From the NCBI GenBank assembly GCA_964462985.1, contig CAYXAA010000015.1, positions 26,737-90,736 on the forward strand: a DNA stretch of 64,000 bases, given 5' to 3'. Source of the DNA: CAYXAA01 sp964462985. Its GTDB lineage: Bacteria; Pseudomonadota; Alphaproteobacteria; Rhizobiales; Stappiaceae. The notes below the pieces were generated by a model, which ran no database searches, was not told the origin of the DNA, and saw only the letters and a program-made list of their open reading frames with translations. Positions 18,192 through 27,553 of the stretch are shown piece by piece. The first letter of the stretch is position 1. The number at the start of each line of letters is the position of its first letter. The position numbers and the translations under genes are program-made.

Positions 18192-21100
18192 CAAGCGTCC
18201 TTTCCAGAGGATGGCCCCGGCCGACGGCGCGGGAGAGCTGATGAATGCGCACGGCGATCGCGCTCTGCGACCCGCCGTAGAGCGCGGTCTCCTGCGCGGC
18301 GGGAAGCAGCACCTCCGGCAGGGCGGACGAGAGCGTCGCCAGCACGGCCCCGCCGTCGCCGAGAAGGTCGAGCTCATAGGCCTCGGTCTCCTCGCCGAGC
18401 GGGATGTCGCTCTGCTGCCAGGAATCGGCATCGATCCGGCCTCGGCGGATCCAGCGGAAGCGGACGCCGCCGGCCTCGCGCCGGGCGCTGGCGTGAACCG
18501 GGGCGAGCGGCTTCAGCCCGAGACCGGTCGCCGTATGCTGCAGCGTCACGGCCGTTGGCCCGTCGAGCGCATCGCCCGCCGCGACCACTCGGAATTCGCC
18601 CGGACTGCCGAGCCCTTCGGTGCCGACCGGCAGCACCCCGAGCCGGCCGTCGATCAGCACGACCCGGCTTCCGGCCGGGCAGCCCACCGCGGCTGCAGCC
18701 TCCGTGCCGAGCTGGCCGCGCAGCAGGCCGCTCAGCCGGTAGCGCCGAGTGCCGACCAGCTCGGCCTCGCGGAACTGCAGCAGTTCCAGGCGACCGTTAG
18801 GGCCGGCGACGGCGAGCGTGTTGGCCCCGGCGTAAAGATCGAGCTCGGCCGCCGCCTGCAAGGCGCCGCCGGAAAGCTCGACCTCGACGGAAGTAACGCG
18901 GTCCCAGCGCCCCGTCGGCCCCGCCGTCAGTGCCGTCGCGAGCTGCCCCATCGTCGCCGGCAGGTCGACCGTGACGACCCGCTCCAGGCTGCCACCCGGA
19001 CGCCTGCGGTAGACCTGATAGGCCCCCGGCCAGGGCATGGCGAAGCAGGCGATCCGCGGCGCCTGCGCCTCGGTGGTTCCGGGCAGCGCCGGCAGGTCCA
19101 GGATCAGAACCTCGGCCGCGCCGCGGACCGATGTCGTCGTCCGGCGCGTGATCATGGCGCCATCGCCGCGGCGCACCACCACCGGCGGCGGCGCGGTCGT
19201 CACCGCCTCGACCCACCGTACGCCCGCGTCCTCGATTGCCGCTATGCGCAGCGTCGCCGGACGATCGGTCCAAAGCGCCGGATCGGCGGCCATCGTGACG
19301 ACGTCGCCCGGCTCCAGGTCGATGCGGTGAGGGCCGAGCGCAAATCGCGCCACCTCCCGCTCCGTCCGGAACCGGAGCAGCCGCTGCTCGGCGGCGACGG
19401 CAAGGCTTTCCCGGTCGACGGTCACGCCGAGATCCACCTGCTCGACGCCGCCGCTCTCGCCCTCCAGCCGCTGGGAGGCGACGGCGAAGGTGCGATGGTC
19501 GGCGAGCGGATCGCGGCCGGAAAAGCGAACCTCCGCCGGCAGGTCCGACGCATGGCTGCGCCGCAGCGTGAGCAACATACCGTCTTCGCTGGGATCGGCG
19601 AGGTCATCCGCGCACAACTCCGCCACCGGCTGAGTCCAGGCCGGATGCAGAACGATTTCGGTGCCGCGGTCCGAGGCGACAGCGCCGAAGCCATCAAGCA
19701 GCGGCTCCAGCACCGCCCGGAGCGAGATCGGTCCTGACACCGCCAGCCCCTCGAACCAGCCGGGCAGCGCCTCTGCACGCAGAACGGTCGGATCAAGCCC
19801 GTGATCGGCGGCGAGCGCCCTCACCAGTCCTTCCAGCGTCACCCCGCCGAGCCGTCCGGTGAGCCAATGCCCGAAGCGCCAGTTGGTGGCGTCGGCCCAG
19901 ACCTCGCGCTGCGCCGGAAAGACGGGAAACGGCCGCGCGTCCCAGGTCCACAAGTGAATGGTTGCCGGGTCGACCATCGGCCCGTCATAGACCGGCGACA
20001 CCGGGTTGGCGCCGGCCTCAAGCACGGGATGGCTCGCCGCCCAGTAGCCGAGCGCCGCCTCCAGCGCCCGGCGCTGAACGAGGTCGTCGCGCGCGCCGGT
20101 GGAAAAATGCGGCAGGGCGGATTCGGCGGACTTCGGATCGACAAAGACATTGGGCTGATTGGCGCCCTTGTCGACGGCCGGGCAGCCGAGTTCGGTAAAC
20201 CAGATCGGCTTGCTCATCGGCACCCAGGCCGTCGGCGCGGCAAGCTCGACCCCGCCGACGCGCTCGTGATGCGGGTTCGACCACCAGCCGAGAATGTCCT
20301 TGGCGCGAAACACCCACGGCTTGCCGTAGGCGCCGTCGCCGATCGCGCTGCGCACGCCCGCCCGCCGGTCGGCGTCCGAGACGTAGTACCAGTCGAAATA
20401 TTCTCCACCGGCGACATGGGCGCGGAGCGCCTCGAGGTCATAGGGGCCGCAACCCTCCGGATCGCCGCCGTCGCGTTGATCGGCGAGTGGCAGGTAGTTG
20501 TCGATGCCGATGAAATCGACCTCGCCATGTGCCCACAGCGGATCGAGCGGAAACCGCAGCTCGCCGCCGGGCCGCTGCTCGCCGCCGTATTCCGACCAGT
20601 CGGCGGCATAGCCGATCTTCGTTTCGGGCCCGACCACCGTCCTGACGTCGGCGGCAAGGTCGGCGAGCGCCGTCACGAACGGATAGACGCCGGGGGCGGA
20701 GCAAAGCCGCGTCAGCCCGCGCATCTCCGAGCCGATCAACAGCGCATCGACCCCGCCGGCGGCCGCGGCGAGATGGGCATGATGCAGCACGAAGCGGCGG
20801 TAGCTCCACTCCGGCGACCCGGAATAGGTAACCGTGCTCCCGCCCGGCGCGAAGTCGCCCGGCGCCGCCGTGCCCACGAAGGCCGCCACCTCGGCAGCCG
20901 CTGCGGCGGTGCCATCTGGCGAGCCGGGCCGCCCCGGCGCCGCAGAGGCGGTGATGCGGCCGCGCCAGGGATAGGCTGCCTGCTCCGCGCCGCCATAGGG
21001 ATCGGGCAGACCGTTGCCGGCCGGCACATCCATCAGCACGAAGGGATAGAGCAACACCTTCAGCCCGCGTGCCTTCAGCGCGGCAATCGCCGCCATCACC

Positions 21101-22089
21101 GTCGGGTCCGAGGGTGTGCCGCCATAGGCCGGCGTTCCGTCCACGAGGCTGACCGCCTCAGCCTCGCCGCGGCCGAGGCCGCCGACCACCCAGTCCTCGC
21201 TTGTCGCCCGCTCTGCATTCTCGACCTTGGGCCGGATCGTGGCCGAGCCGCAGCGCAGGTCGTCCGCGAACCAGGCCACCACCAGCGCGACGCTTTCCAG
21301 GTTCGGGCACAACGCCATCAACTCGTCGATTGAAGCTTCGAAATCCGTCGCCGCGTGATCGACGTGGCGGTTGACCCGTTCCGTCACGCCTTCGCGCGGT
21401 GAAAGTGTCACGGCCGTATTGCCGTAGACGAACTCGCCAGCGCCAGGGATCACCGTGATCGCCCGCACCATGCCCTCCAGCGGCTCGACGACCCGGATCA
21501 CCTCGAAGGCGAGCTGCGGCAACCGGTTGCCGAAGGGCTCGAGCGCCAATCGTTCGAACACGACATAGGCGGTGTCACGATAGGCGGGCGTCTCGCCCTG
21601 CTTGGCTGCGATCAGCGGATCGGCCGGCTGGTCCGGTCGACCAAGATGCACGCGGCAGGTGACGCCGGTCAGGTCGAGCGGCTTGCCGTCGGCCCAGATC
21701 CGGCCGACATGCGATACCGGCCCCTGGGCAAGCGCCACGGCAAAATTGGCGAAATAGCGGTAGCGCGTGACACTCGTGCCGCCGCCGCCCTTGGCACCGT
21801 GGTGCTCGGTCGTGACCTCCTCCTCGAACCGCGTCGCCCAGATCACCTGGCCCGCAAGCCGGGTGCGGCCGTAGACGAAGGGGAGCGCCGCGCCTTCGGC
21901 GGAGGACTGCACGTCGAGATCGGCGAGCCGTGGCCCCTCGATGCGCCGGCTGCCGCCGGAAAACAGCGCGCGGTCGAGCACGCCGCCGGCGAGCGCCCCA
22001 GCCGCCTGGCCGAGCGCTGCGCCGAAGCTTCCGGCCAGGAAGCCGCCGAACGCCTGCCCGGCCGCCGCAAGGATCAAGGTCGCCATCAC
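18181..22089 (-). CDS. GTA tail tip/host-specificity megatron protein (RcGTA g15-type)
   Basis: 1302 residues, the largest gene here. The N-terminal region (about 1-200) holds a glycine/alanine-rich hydrophobic segment typical of central tail-tip proteins. The middle (about 330-740) is a GTA TIM-barrel-like glycoside-hydrolase domain, with WSEYGGEQ, FIGIDNYLPL and IWFTELGCPAVDKG motifs. The rest is phage tail-3-type and fibronectin-like beta domains. It closes the tail baseplate and is thought to form the cell-wall-penetrating channel. It abuts the NlpC/P60 peptidase gene upstream. Confidence 0.93.
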   Translation of the reverse strand: MMATLILAAAGQAFGGFLAGSFGAALGQAAGALAGGVLDRALFSGGSRRIEGPRLADLDVQSSAEGAALPFVYGRTRLAGQVIWATRFEEEVTTEHHGAKGGGGTSVTRYRYFANFAVALAQGPVSHVGRIWADGKPLDLTGVTCRVHLGRPDQPADPLIAAKQGETPAYRDTAYVVFERLALEPFGNRLPQLAFEVIRVVEPLEGMVRAITVIPGAGEFVYGNTAVTLSPREGVTERVNRHVDHAATDFEASIDELMALCPNLESVALVVAWFADDLRCGSATIRPKVENAERATSEDWVVGGLGRGEAEAVSLVDGTPAYGGTPSDPTVMAAIAALKARGLKVLLYPFVLMDVPAGNGLPDPYGGAEQAAYPWRGRITASAAPGRPGSPDGTAAAAAEVAAFVGTAAPGDFAPGGSTVTYSGSPEWSYRRFVLHHAHLAAAAGGVDALLIGSEMRGLTRLCSAPGVYPFVTALADLAADVRTVVGPETKIGYAADWSEYGGEQRPGGELRFPLDPLWAHGEVDFIGIDNYLPLADQRDGGDPEGCGPYDLEALRAHVAGGEYFDWYYVSDADRRAGVRSAIGDGAYGKPWVFRAKDILGWWSNPHHERVGGVELAAPTAWVPMSKPIWFTELGCPAVDKGANQPNVFVDPKSAESALPHFSTGARDDLVQRRALEAALGYWAASHPVLEAGANPVSPVYDGPMVDPATIHLWTWDARPFPVFPAQREVWADATNWRFGHWLTGRLGGVTLEGLVRALAADHGLDPTVLRAEALPGWFEGLAVSGPISLRAVLEPLLDGFGAVASDRGTEIVLHPAWTQPVAELCADDLADPSEDGMLLTLRRSHASDLPAEVRFSGRDPLADHRTFAVASQRLEGESGGVEQVDLGVTVDRESLAVAAEQRLLRFRTEREVARFALGPHRIDLEPGDVVTMAADPALWTDRPATLRIAAIEDAGVRWVEAVTTAPPPVVVRRGDGAMITRRTTTSVRGAAEVLILDLPALPGTTEAQAPRIACFAMPWPGAYQVYRRRPGGSLERVVTVDLPATMGQLATALTAGPTGRWDRVTSVEVELSGGALQAAAELDLYAGANTLAVAGPNGRLELLQFREAELVGTRRYRLSGLLRGQLGTEAAAAVGCPAGSRVVLIDGRLGVLPVGTEGLGSPGEFRVVAAGDALDGPTAVTLQHTATGLGLKPLAPVHASARREAGGVRFRWIRRGRIDADSWQQSDIPLGEETEAYELDLLGDGGAVLATLSSALPEVLLPAAQETALYGGSQSAIAVRIHQLSRAVGRGHPLERTLDVD

Positions 22090-22512
22090 TCAAGCTCCGG
22101 GAAAGGAGAAGACGCCCGCAATTCGTCGTTGCCACGCGGGACCAAGCGGGCTTTCGGTGACGGCGAGGCCGTCATAGGCGTGGATCATGGTCTCGGCCGT
22201 CGACAGAATACCGAGATGCGTCGCAGGACCGTGCGGGCGCCAGCGCATCAAAAGCACGTCGCCGGGCATTGCCTCTTTGCGGGCGATCAGGTGCCGCCGT
22301 GCCGCCTCGAGCAGGGTCGCTTCGCCGCCCACCGCCGCCCAGTCCGGCCCATAGGCCGGCAGGTCCTCCGGTTCGCTGCCGTAAAGCGCCCGCCACACCC
22401 CGCGCACCAGCCCGAGGCAGTCGGTGCCGACGCCCTTCACGCTGGCGCGATGCCGGTACGGCGTCCCGATCCAGCTCCGCGCCTCGGCGATGATGGTTTG
22501 GCGGATGGGCAT
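22090..22512 (-). CDS. GTA NlpC/P60 cell-wall peptidase (RcGTA g14-type)
   Basis: 140 residues. Papain-like NlpC/P60 fold with catalytic Cys32 in GTDCLGLVRGVW and His99 in GPATHLGIL. It attaches to the tail tip and cuts peptide cross-links so that DNA can enter the recipient. The start at 22512 is chosen because GGGAGAAAATC precedes it at ideal spacing; a longer frame from 22533 is possible. It ends directly against the megatron gene. Confidence 0.92.
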   Translation of the reverse strand: MPIRQTIIAEARSWIGTPYRHRASVKGVGTDCLGLVRGVWRALYGSEPEDLPAYGPDWAAVGGEATLLEAARRHLIARKEAMPGDVLLMRWRPHGPATHLGILSTAETMIHAYDGLAVTESPLGPAWQRRIAGVFSFPGA

Positions 22513-22570
22513 GATTTTCTCCCGTGGGAGCAAGTGAAAGAGAGGAGCACAACTTCACCCTTCTTTCGGC

Positions 22571-22760
22571 GTCATCCTGGGCCGTGTGCGCCGAAGGCGC
22601 ATCACGAGAGCCAGGACCCAGCAGCCAGCTCGCGCGGTACGCGCGTCCTTATGCGCGACCAGCGCTCCTTGCCGCTGATCGAGGGCGAGCGGTGCGGCTG
22701 CACTTATCGCGCTCGACCGTGGAACTCACGGGCTACGCCGCGCCCGGCTCGGGCCGACGC
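22571..22760 (+). repeat. Dispersed palindromic repeat, copy A (between g13 and g14)
   Basis: Begins GTCATCCTGGGCCGTGTGCG, followed by GCGCCGAAGGCGC and CGCGCGGTACGCGCG hairpins and CCTTATGCGCGACCAGCGC. The 5' 110 nt match copies B, D and E closely; the 3' half decays. It occupies the 320-nt spacer between the hub and peptidase genes. The right boundary is approximate. Confidence 0.75.
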
Positions 22761-22832
22761 CGAAAAGACGGAATGTACGGACAACCCGGAGGCCGTTCGT
22801 GCTCGGCCGATCGCGCGACCGGTCGTTCACCC

Positions 22833-23729
22833 CTACCCCACCAGCACCCCGCCGTCGTTCTCGCCGGTGTCCCGATCCGGATAGGCCAGCACGAAGTCCG
22901 AACCCGGCATGTGCGGGAAGCCGCGGAAGTTGAGGGCATTCTGGAACCGGTCCCGGCAGGTCGGGAACCGCTTGTCGCAGCCCGCCGTCAGGCGCACGAG
23001 CGTGCCCGCGCCGGGCGCCGCGGACAGGCCCGGTGAAAGCAGTTCCACCTGCACCCCGCCGCCGTCCACGACATGGCGAAGCACCCGCGCCGTCTCGCCG
23101 GCAAGCGGACCGCCGAGCACAGTGAGCCGCCCGCCCGAGAACCAGCCGTCGGCGAACGCCGCCGCGCCCTCGACCGACAGCCTTTCCGGCTCGGCGCCGG
23201 CAAGCACCGTCGCCACCACGAAGAACTCCGGCCGATCGAGGTCAACCCCGCAGCGCTGATCGCCGAGGTCGGCGTCGCACAGATGCGAGAACACCCGGCC
23301 GCGCGGCCGATCGAGCAGATGGGCGAGCGCGCGCAGCTCGGCGCGAAACGCCCCGCCCTCGCGCACGACCTCGCCGATTTCCGCCCGGGAAAGCAGCAGC
23401 GCATGCTCCGGCGCGCTCCAGTCGACGCGGCGGATCTCGACCCGTGCCCCGTCCCAGAGGCCGCGGGCAAGGTCCTCGGCCGCAAGCGCCTCCGATGACA
23501 GGATCCCGACCGCCTCCGCCCCGCCCGCGGCCAGCCCCGGCCCCACCGTCTGTACTCCCGCGTCGAGTCCGAAGGCCGGCTCGTGAACGACGCCGGCGAC
23601 CGTGAGCGGTCGGTCATGGTCGGTGAAGCCGAACACGGCACCGTCGCGCCGCGTCACCGTAAAGCAGGTGGCGAACGTGGTCGCCGGCGCCTCGAGCCGT
23701 GCGGCGAAGTCGGGCGGAATGGCTTTCAT
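22833..23729 (-). CDS. GTA tail hub protein, DUF2163 (RcGTA g13-type)
   Basis: 298 residues from the ATG at 23729, preceded by GGAGACAGCC. N-terminal DUF2163 domain, C-terminal BR0599-type domain. Four cysteines in two pairs (Cys151/Cys160 in CDADLGDQRC and Cys251/Cys258 in CDKRFPTC) match the arrangement that ligates an Fe-S cluster in lambda gpL-type hubs and the RcGTA hub. The protein connects the distal tail ring to the megatron. It is separated from g12 and g14 by unusual spacers of about 220 and 320 nt. Confidence 0.9.
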   Translation of the reverse strand: MKAIPPDFAARLEAPATTFATCFTVTRRDGAVFGFTDHDRPLTVAGVVHEPAFGLDAGVQTVGPGLAAGGAEAVGILSSEALAAEDLARGLWDGARVEIRRVDWSAPEHALLLSRAEIGEVVREGGAFRAELRALAHLLDRPRGRVFSHLCDADLGDQRCGVDLDRPEFFVVATVLAGAEPERLSVEGAAAFADGWFSGGRLTVLGGPLAGETARVLRHVVDGGGVQVELLSPGLSAAPGAGTLVRLTAGCDKRFPTCRDRFQNALNFRGFPHMPGSDFVLAYPDRDTGENDGGVLVG

Positions 23730-23953
23730 GGCTGTCTCCGCGTCTGGCATGGGCGTCGGGATACGCCGCCCGCCGCCTTCCTCAACGTCATCCGCGGGCA
23801 ACGTGAGACGACGTACGGCCGACGAAGGTCGGCGACCCTCATCTCAGGCGCCCGACGGCCCGAATCTCGAGCCTCTCCGCCGTCACCACCTCAGTTGGAC
23901 GACGCCGCGCCAGGTTGTCCTCGTCTCCGCTGCCGAAACTCGGTCACCACGGT

Positions 23954-24592
23954 CTAGAGGAGGGCGATCTCGACCAGCGGTACCGATGGTAGGCGGCCCG
24001 CCTCGAAATGCGTGAGGCTCAGTTCCAGCCGGTCGGTGTCGAAGCGCACCGGCACGTCAAAGCGGAAGCCGGCCGTCACGGTGACGCCCGGCGCCGGCGC
24101 AGCAGCGAGCGTCACCAGGCCAGTTGCCGTATCGACGGTGAACTCCGCCCCTTCAGCAAGCTCCACGCCGGCGACCGCGACCACCACGCTGCCCTCGACC
24201 GGCTTGACGATCCGTCGGCGATAGGCCGTCTCGCCAGCGCCGTAGGTCTTCACCAACTCGAAGGTCGTGGTCGCGCCGTCACCGGTGCCGAGTGGGCAGT
24301 CGGACGCCGAGATCGAACCTGCGGCTGCCGTCGAGGCATGATCGAACGGGTCCCGGAAGCGGAAGCCGTAGAGCCGGCCCCGCGCCCGCTCGAACAGCAC
24401 GAGCACTGCGGCGAGGTCTGCCAGCGTGCGCACGCCGGTTCCGGCATCGTAGCGCCGGCGCGAGTGCGCCCAGCGGGCATTGCGCGCCTCGCGGCCCGAC
24501 GCCAGCGCGACGACGTCGGTGCGCCGCTCCGGCCCGCCGCTGGCGCCGAAGGCGATGTTGAGCGGGAACCGCTCCTCGAGAAAGCCGGTCAC
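23954..24592 (-). CDS. GTA distal tail protein, DUF2460 (RcGTA g12-type)
   Basis: 212 residues. The N terminus (FLEERFPLNIAFGASGGPER) and the RRRYDAGTGVRTLADL and YGFRFRDPFDH segments are typical of DUF2460 proteins. In the GTA particle it forms the distal tail ring linking tube and hub. The C-terminal strands (VPVRFDTDRLELSL) complete the beta-sandwich. The spacers on both sides (about 200-220 nt) are longer than in R. capsulatus, where these genes are close together. Confidence 0.92.
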   Translation of the reverse strand: MTGFLEERFPLNIAFGASGGPERRTDVVALASGREARNARWAHSRRRYDAGTGVRTLADLAAVLVLFERARGRLYGFRFRDPFDHASTAAAGSISASDCPLGTGDGATTTFELVKTYGAGETAYRRRIVKPVEGSVVVAVAGVELAEGAEFTVDTATGLVTLAAAPAPGVTVTAGFRFDVPVRFDTDRLELSLTHFEAGRLPSVPLVEIALL

Positions 24593-24793
24593 CGTAGTCG
24601 CTCCTCCCCCAGTCTGCCGCGTCCTTGATCTTTCTCAAGGCAACGCCCCGGCACGCGCGGGATAACGGACCGGACGCGGCCGGCCTGCCGGCCCGATGGC
24701 TTTGCAGTCCGCTCGGGCGTCACCGCCGTCGTACGAGGCGGTGCGCTCGAGCCGGAGCGCCGGAACCTGTGCCCCTCCTCTTCAGGCCCGGCG

Positions 24794-25396
24794 TCACAGC
24801 CCGCGCCGTCCCCGTCCGGCGGCGCGGGCAACCATCGCTGCGATCTGCGCCTCGGAGTGGCGGAAGCTCTCGGCATCGCGGGTCGTGATATTGATGACGA
24901 TCGGTGGCTGGTCGGTGCCGGTTGCCGCCGCCACGCCAAGCCGGCCGTCGGCGCCGCGCCTGAGCGGCAGCACTGCCTCGGCCCCGGCCTCGCCGATCAG
25001 GCCGGTTGTTCCACTGCCCAGCGGAAAATATGAGGGCGCAGCGATAACCCCTCCCTTGGCGAAGGGCGTGATCCGGCCGCCGCCGAACGTGCTCGAAAGC
25101 ACCGAGCTGAACGCGCCCGCTCCTCCGGAGACCAGGCCGGAGAACAGCCCGTCCAGCGCGAATGCCGCGAGCCGCTCGAGCGGCGCCAGCGCTCGGTCGA
25201 GCATGCGGGTCGAGAAGGCCAGCGCCGCTTGCCGCAGCACCTGATCGAGTGCGCGCCCGTCGACCACCGCCGCCTTCAGACCGCGTGACAGCGCCGAGGA
25301 CACGCCGCCGGCGCTCCTGCGCACCTCCTCCATGCCGCGCCCGAACCGGTCCAGGGCTTCCAGCGGAAGCTCGACGGCAATCGTTTCATTGGTCAT
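24794..25396 (-). CDS. GTA short tail tape measure protein (RcGTA g11-type)
   Basis: 200 residues. An amphipathic helical N-terminal part (LEALDRFGRGMEEVRRSAGG) leads into a hydrophobic central segment (ALDGLFSGLVSGGAGAFSSV). The typical tape-measure end follows: RITPFAKGGVIAAPSYFPLG and GLIGEAGAEAVLPLRR. Tape-measure length sets tail length; this is very short for a siphophage but normal for GTAs, whose tails are short. It lies 3 nt after the small chaperone-like gene. Confidence 0.9.
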   Translation of the reverse strand: MTNETIAVELPLEALDRFGRGMEEVRRSAGGVSSALSRGLKAAVVDGRALDQVLRQAALAFSTRMLDRALAPLERLAAFALDGLFSGLVSGGAGAFSSVLSSTFGGGRITPFAKGGVIAAPSYFPLGSGTTGLIGEAGAEAVLPLRRGADGRLGVAAATGTDQPPIVINITTRDAESFRHSEAQIAAMVARAAGRGRRGL

Positions 25397-25399
25397 GAT

Positions 25400-25636
25400 T
25401 CATTCTCCGTAGCGCACGATCAGCGCCTCCAGATCGCGGCGCGCCGGCGCCGAGCGGTCCGGTGGCCGCGGCAGCGCTGCCGCAAGTTCGCGCGGCGTCA
25501 CCGCCCAGAACGTTGCCGGTGTCCAGCCGAGCCGGCCGAGGCAGAAGCGCATCGCTGCGTCCCAGGGAAAGGCGGAGGGCAGCGAAAGTCGGGCGTCAGG
25601 TTCAAGGCGGACGCCGGCGCCCGTCGGTTCGGGCAT
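25400..25636 (-). CDS. GTA small tail protein, probable tail assembly chaperone partner (DUF2376/g10.1-type)
   Basis: About 78 residues, conserved core PWDAAMRFCLGRLGWTPATF and WAVTPRELAAAL. It lies between the g10-like and tape-measure genes, the place of the second tail chaperone in siphophages, where a G/GT-like pair loads the tape measure. The start is unclear: a TTG at 25684 overlapping the g10 stop would give 94 aa. The ATG at 25636 is chosen without strong ribosome-binding-site support. Confidence 0.8.
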   Translation of the reverse strand: MPEPTGAGVRLEPDARLSLPSAFPWDAAMRFCLGRLGWTPATFWAVTPRELAAALPRPPDRSAPARRDLEALIVRYGE

Positions 25637-25680
25637 GCCCCGCCCCGGCCCGTCGCCCGGACGCGGCGAGACATGCCCTC

Positions 25681-26040
25681 TCAAGGGTCTTTCGGAGCGT
25701 CCCGGCCTTCGCGCTGTTCATCCGCCTCCTCGCCGCCGCCGAAGGTGGCAAGCAGAAGATCGGCGGCAATCGCGGCAAAGCCGGCGGCCCCGCCGGTTGC
25801 GGTCATCGCCGCCACCTGGTCGTCCGAGACCTCGTTTCCGGCGCCGCGCAGCCCGGCTCCGATCAGCCGTGTGATGTCGCCGGCCGAGAGCCGCCCGGCA
25901 GCGAAGCGCTCGGCCAGCGCCGAAAGGTCGTCGGCGCCGAAGGCAGCCTCCAGCTCGGCGAGCGCGCCGAGCGTCAGCACCAGGGTGAAGCGGCGGCCGT
26001 CGAGCATGGCCTCGATCTCCCCGCGCAGCCGGTTGGCCAT
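25681..26040 (-). CDS. GTA gp10-family tail protein (tail assembly chaperone type)
   Basis: 119 residues matching the GTA_gp10 pattern: MANRLRGEIEAMLDGRRFTLVLTLGALAELEAAF, then a helical LSALAERFAAGRLSAGDI segment and a charged C terminus. It sits 3 nt after the tail-tube gene. By analogy with siphophages and RcGTA it helps assemble tube subunits onto the tape measure. Confidence 0.9.
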   Translation of the reverse strand: MANRLRGEIEAMLDGRRFTLVLTLGALAELEAAFGADDLSALAERFAAGRLSAGDITRLIGAGLRGAGNEVSDDQVAAMTATGGAAGFAAIAADLLLATFGGGEEADEQREGRDAPKDP

Positions 26041-26043
26041 GTC

Positions 26044-26457
26044 TCAGGCTCCCGTGAACGTCAGCGCGCCGGCTGATTCCAGCGCGATCTCATAGGTGAC
26101 TTCGCCGTCGTGCTCGCCGGCGTATTCGAGACCGGACAGCTGGAACGGCCCCTCGACCGTGCCGAAGTCCGGAATGATGATCTGCCAGGCCCGGATCGCG
26201 CCGTCGAAGAACAGCGCCCGCGCCGCGGCATCCGCCTCCCCGTCGCGGAAGATGCCCGAACCCGATACGCTTGCCGCCCGCGTCCCGGCGCCGGACAGCA
26301 GTTCGCGCCAGCGCCCGGCACTTTCGCTATCGGTGATATCGACGGCGGCCGCATTGAACGCGATCCTTCGCGCCCTCAAACCCGCAACGGCAACAAAACC
26401 GCCGCCGCCGTCCGCATCGAGTTTCAAAAGCAGATCCTTCCCCGGCTGCGCAGCCAT
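26044..26457 (-). CDS. GTA major tail tube protein (TP901-1 family, RcGTA g9-type)
   Basis: 137 residues with the TP901-1-type tail tube pattern: GKDLLLKLD at the N terminus, ITDSESAGRWRELLSGAGTR in the middle, and a C-terminal GPFQLSGLEYAGEHDGEVTY strand region. It polymerises into the tail tube. It is the first tail gene after the non-phage insertion and repeat copy B, so its transcription depends on reading through that insertion or on a local promoter. Confidence 0.93.
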   Translation of the reverse strand: MAAQPGKDLLLKLDADGGGGFVAVAGLRARRIAFNAAAVDITDSESAGRWRELLSGAGTRAASVSGSGIFRDGEADAAARALFFDGAIRAWQIIIPDFGTVEGPFQLSGLEYAGEHDGEVTYEIALESAGALTFTGA

Positions 26458-26583
26458 GGGCCTTTCCTTTCGTTGGTGATGAAATGAAGAAGGGCAATCA
26501 AGTTCGCCCGCCGGGAGCCTCGCAGGCCGCCCTTGGCAACGGCATGAAAAACGTGGGTTGGGCGCTTCCCGCCAACTTCAGGC

Positions 26584-26779
26584 GTCATCCTGGACAGCGT
26601 GCGCCGAAGGCGCATCGCGTGAGCCAGGACCCGGGAGAGACTCGCGGGCGAAGCCCGCTCCTTATCCGCGACCAGCGGAAAAAAGGCGCTGGACGCGCAT
26701 TTGGACGCGCTTACGCGCGACGTGATCGCTGGGTCCTGGATCTCGCGACACGGCTTCGCCGTGCGCGGTCCAGGATGAC
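26584..26779. repeat. Dispersed palindromic repeat, copy B: complete form with 49-nt inverted arms
   Basis: The left arm, 26584-26632, starts GTCATCCTGGACAGCGTGCG. The right arm, 26731-26779, is its imperfect reverse complement and ends GGTCCAGGATGAC. The arms align without gaps over 49 nt, and each holds its own small hairpin. The whole element of about 196 nt could fold into one long hairpin. It lies between the YHS-protein gene and the tail-tube gene. Confidence 0.85.
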
Positions 26780-26824
26780 GGCCGAGGGTGGGTCGGCGGC
26801 CACACGGGACGGACCGCCTCCCCC

Positions 26825-27328
26825 TCACGGCCTCAGCTTCGCCTTCAACCCCGGCCAGTTCTTCTCCGCCAGCGCAATCCGCCCGGAAAGATCCTGGTTG
26901 AACAGCTTCGACACCTCGAGGTCGTAGTTGAGGTAGAGCCGGCCGTCCGCGATGGTGAAGGCTTCCGGCTCGATCTTGACGAGATAGCCGTTGCCGGCGC
27001 CATAGGCACAATAGCCGCCGTAGGCCGGTTCGTATTTTTCGGGGTCGGCCTTGAAGAGATCGCGGTTCTCGGCAGAGGCGAAGCGCCAGGTCGCGCCCTT
27101 GTACTCCAGCGTATAGGCCGGATCGCCTTCGACCGGCCTGCCTTCAGTGTGATAGGCGACCGGATCATACCCGCGGATCGCGACCTTGCCGTCGCTGAGC
27201 AGCGTGTTGGTGAGCGTCTGCCCGAAGGCAACGTCGTCCGCCGTGGAAAAGGCGATCAGGCCGGCCCCGCTGCCGAGCATGGCCGTGACCGCAGCAGCTG
27301 CGAGGATGAGCCTTCGACGGGTCGTCAT
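26825..27328 (-). CDS. Exported YHS-domain protein (cargo inside GTA cluster)
   Basis: 167 residues. The N terminus TRRRLILAAAAVTAMLGSGAG resembles a Tat-type or Sec signal or anchor. A YHS domain follows: VAIRGYDPVAYHTEGRP, then WRFASAENRDLFKADPEKYEPAYGGYCAYG. YHS domains are small Cys/His modules linked to metal handling; this single-domain exported type is common in Alphaproteobacteria without a proven function. It is not a GTA component in any cluster I know, yet it sits between tail-terminator and tail-tube genes in the same orientation. Confidence 0.85.
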   Translation of the reverse strand: MTTRRRLILAAAAVTAMLGSGAGLIAFSTADDVAFGQTLTNTLLSDGKVAIRGYDPVAYHTEGRPVEGDPAYTLEYKGATWRFASAENRDLFKADPEKYEPAYGGYCAYGAGNGYLVKIEPEAFTIADGRLYLNYDLEVSKLFNQDLSGRIALAEKNWPGLKAKLRP

Positions 27329-27553
27329 GACATCCTCCCTGGTCCGGTGCCGGGCGCATCGCCGCGGCGCCTGCCGGATCAATCCCTCCCCCACCGACCG
27401 GTCGCCAGCCCGTTCGTCGTCGGGCGGCGCAGCCGGCAACCGCATCGTAGCGTAATCGCGTCGCATCAGGTCGCAACCGCCCCAAACGCCGCCTCACGCA
27501 AAGATGCGCTGCGGCCACGGCCGCGCGAGGGCGCCGTGAGTGTGACAGCACCG

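Noticed and set aside
18091..19737. Plus-strand ORF of 548 aa opposite the GTA megatron gene
   Set aside because: Shadow of the 1302-aa gene; no motif or start signal.
23730..23953. Possible sixth copy of the dispersed repeat in the g12-g13 spacer
   Set aside because: Only AACGTCATCC matches; the hairpins that define the family are not present.
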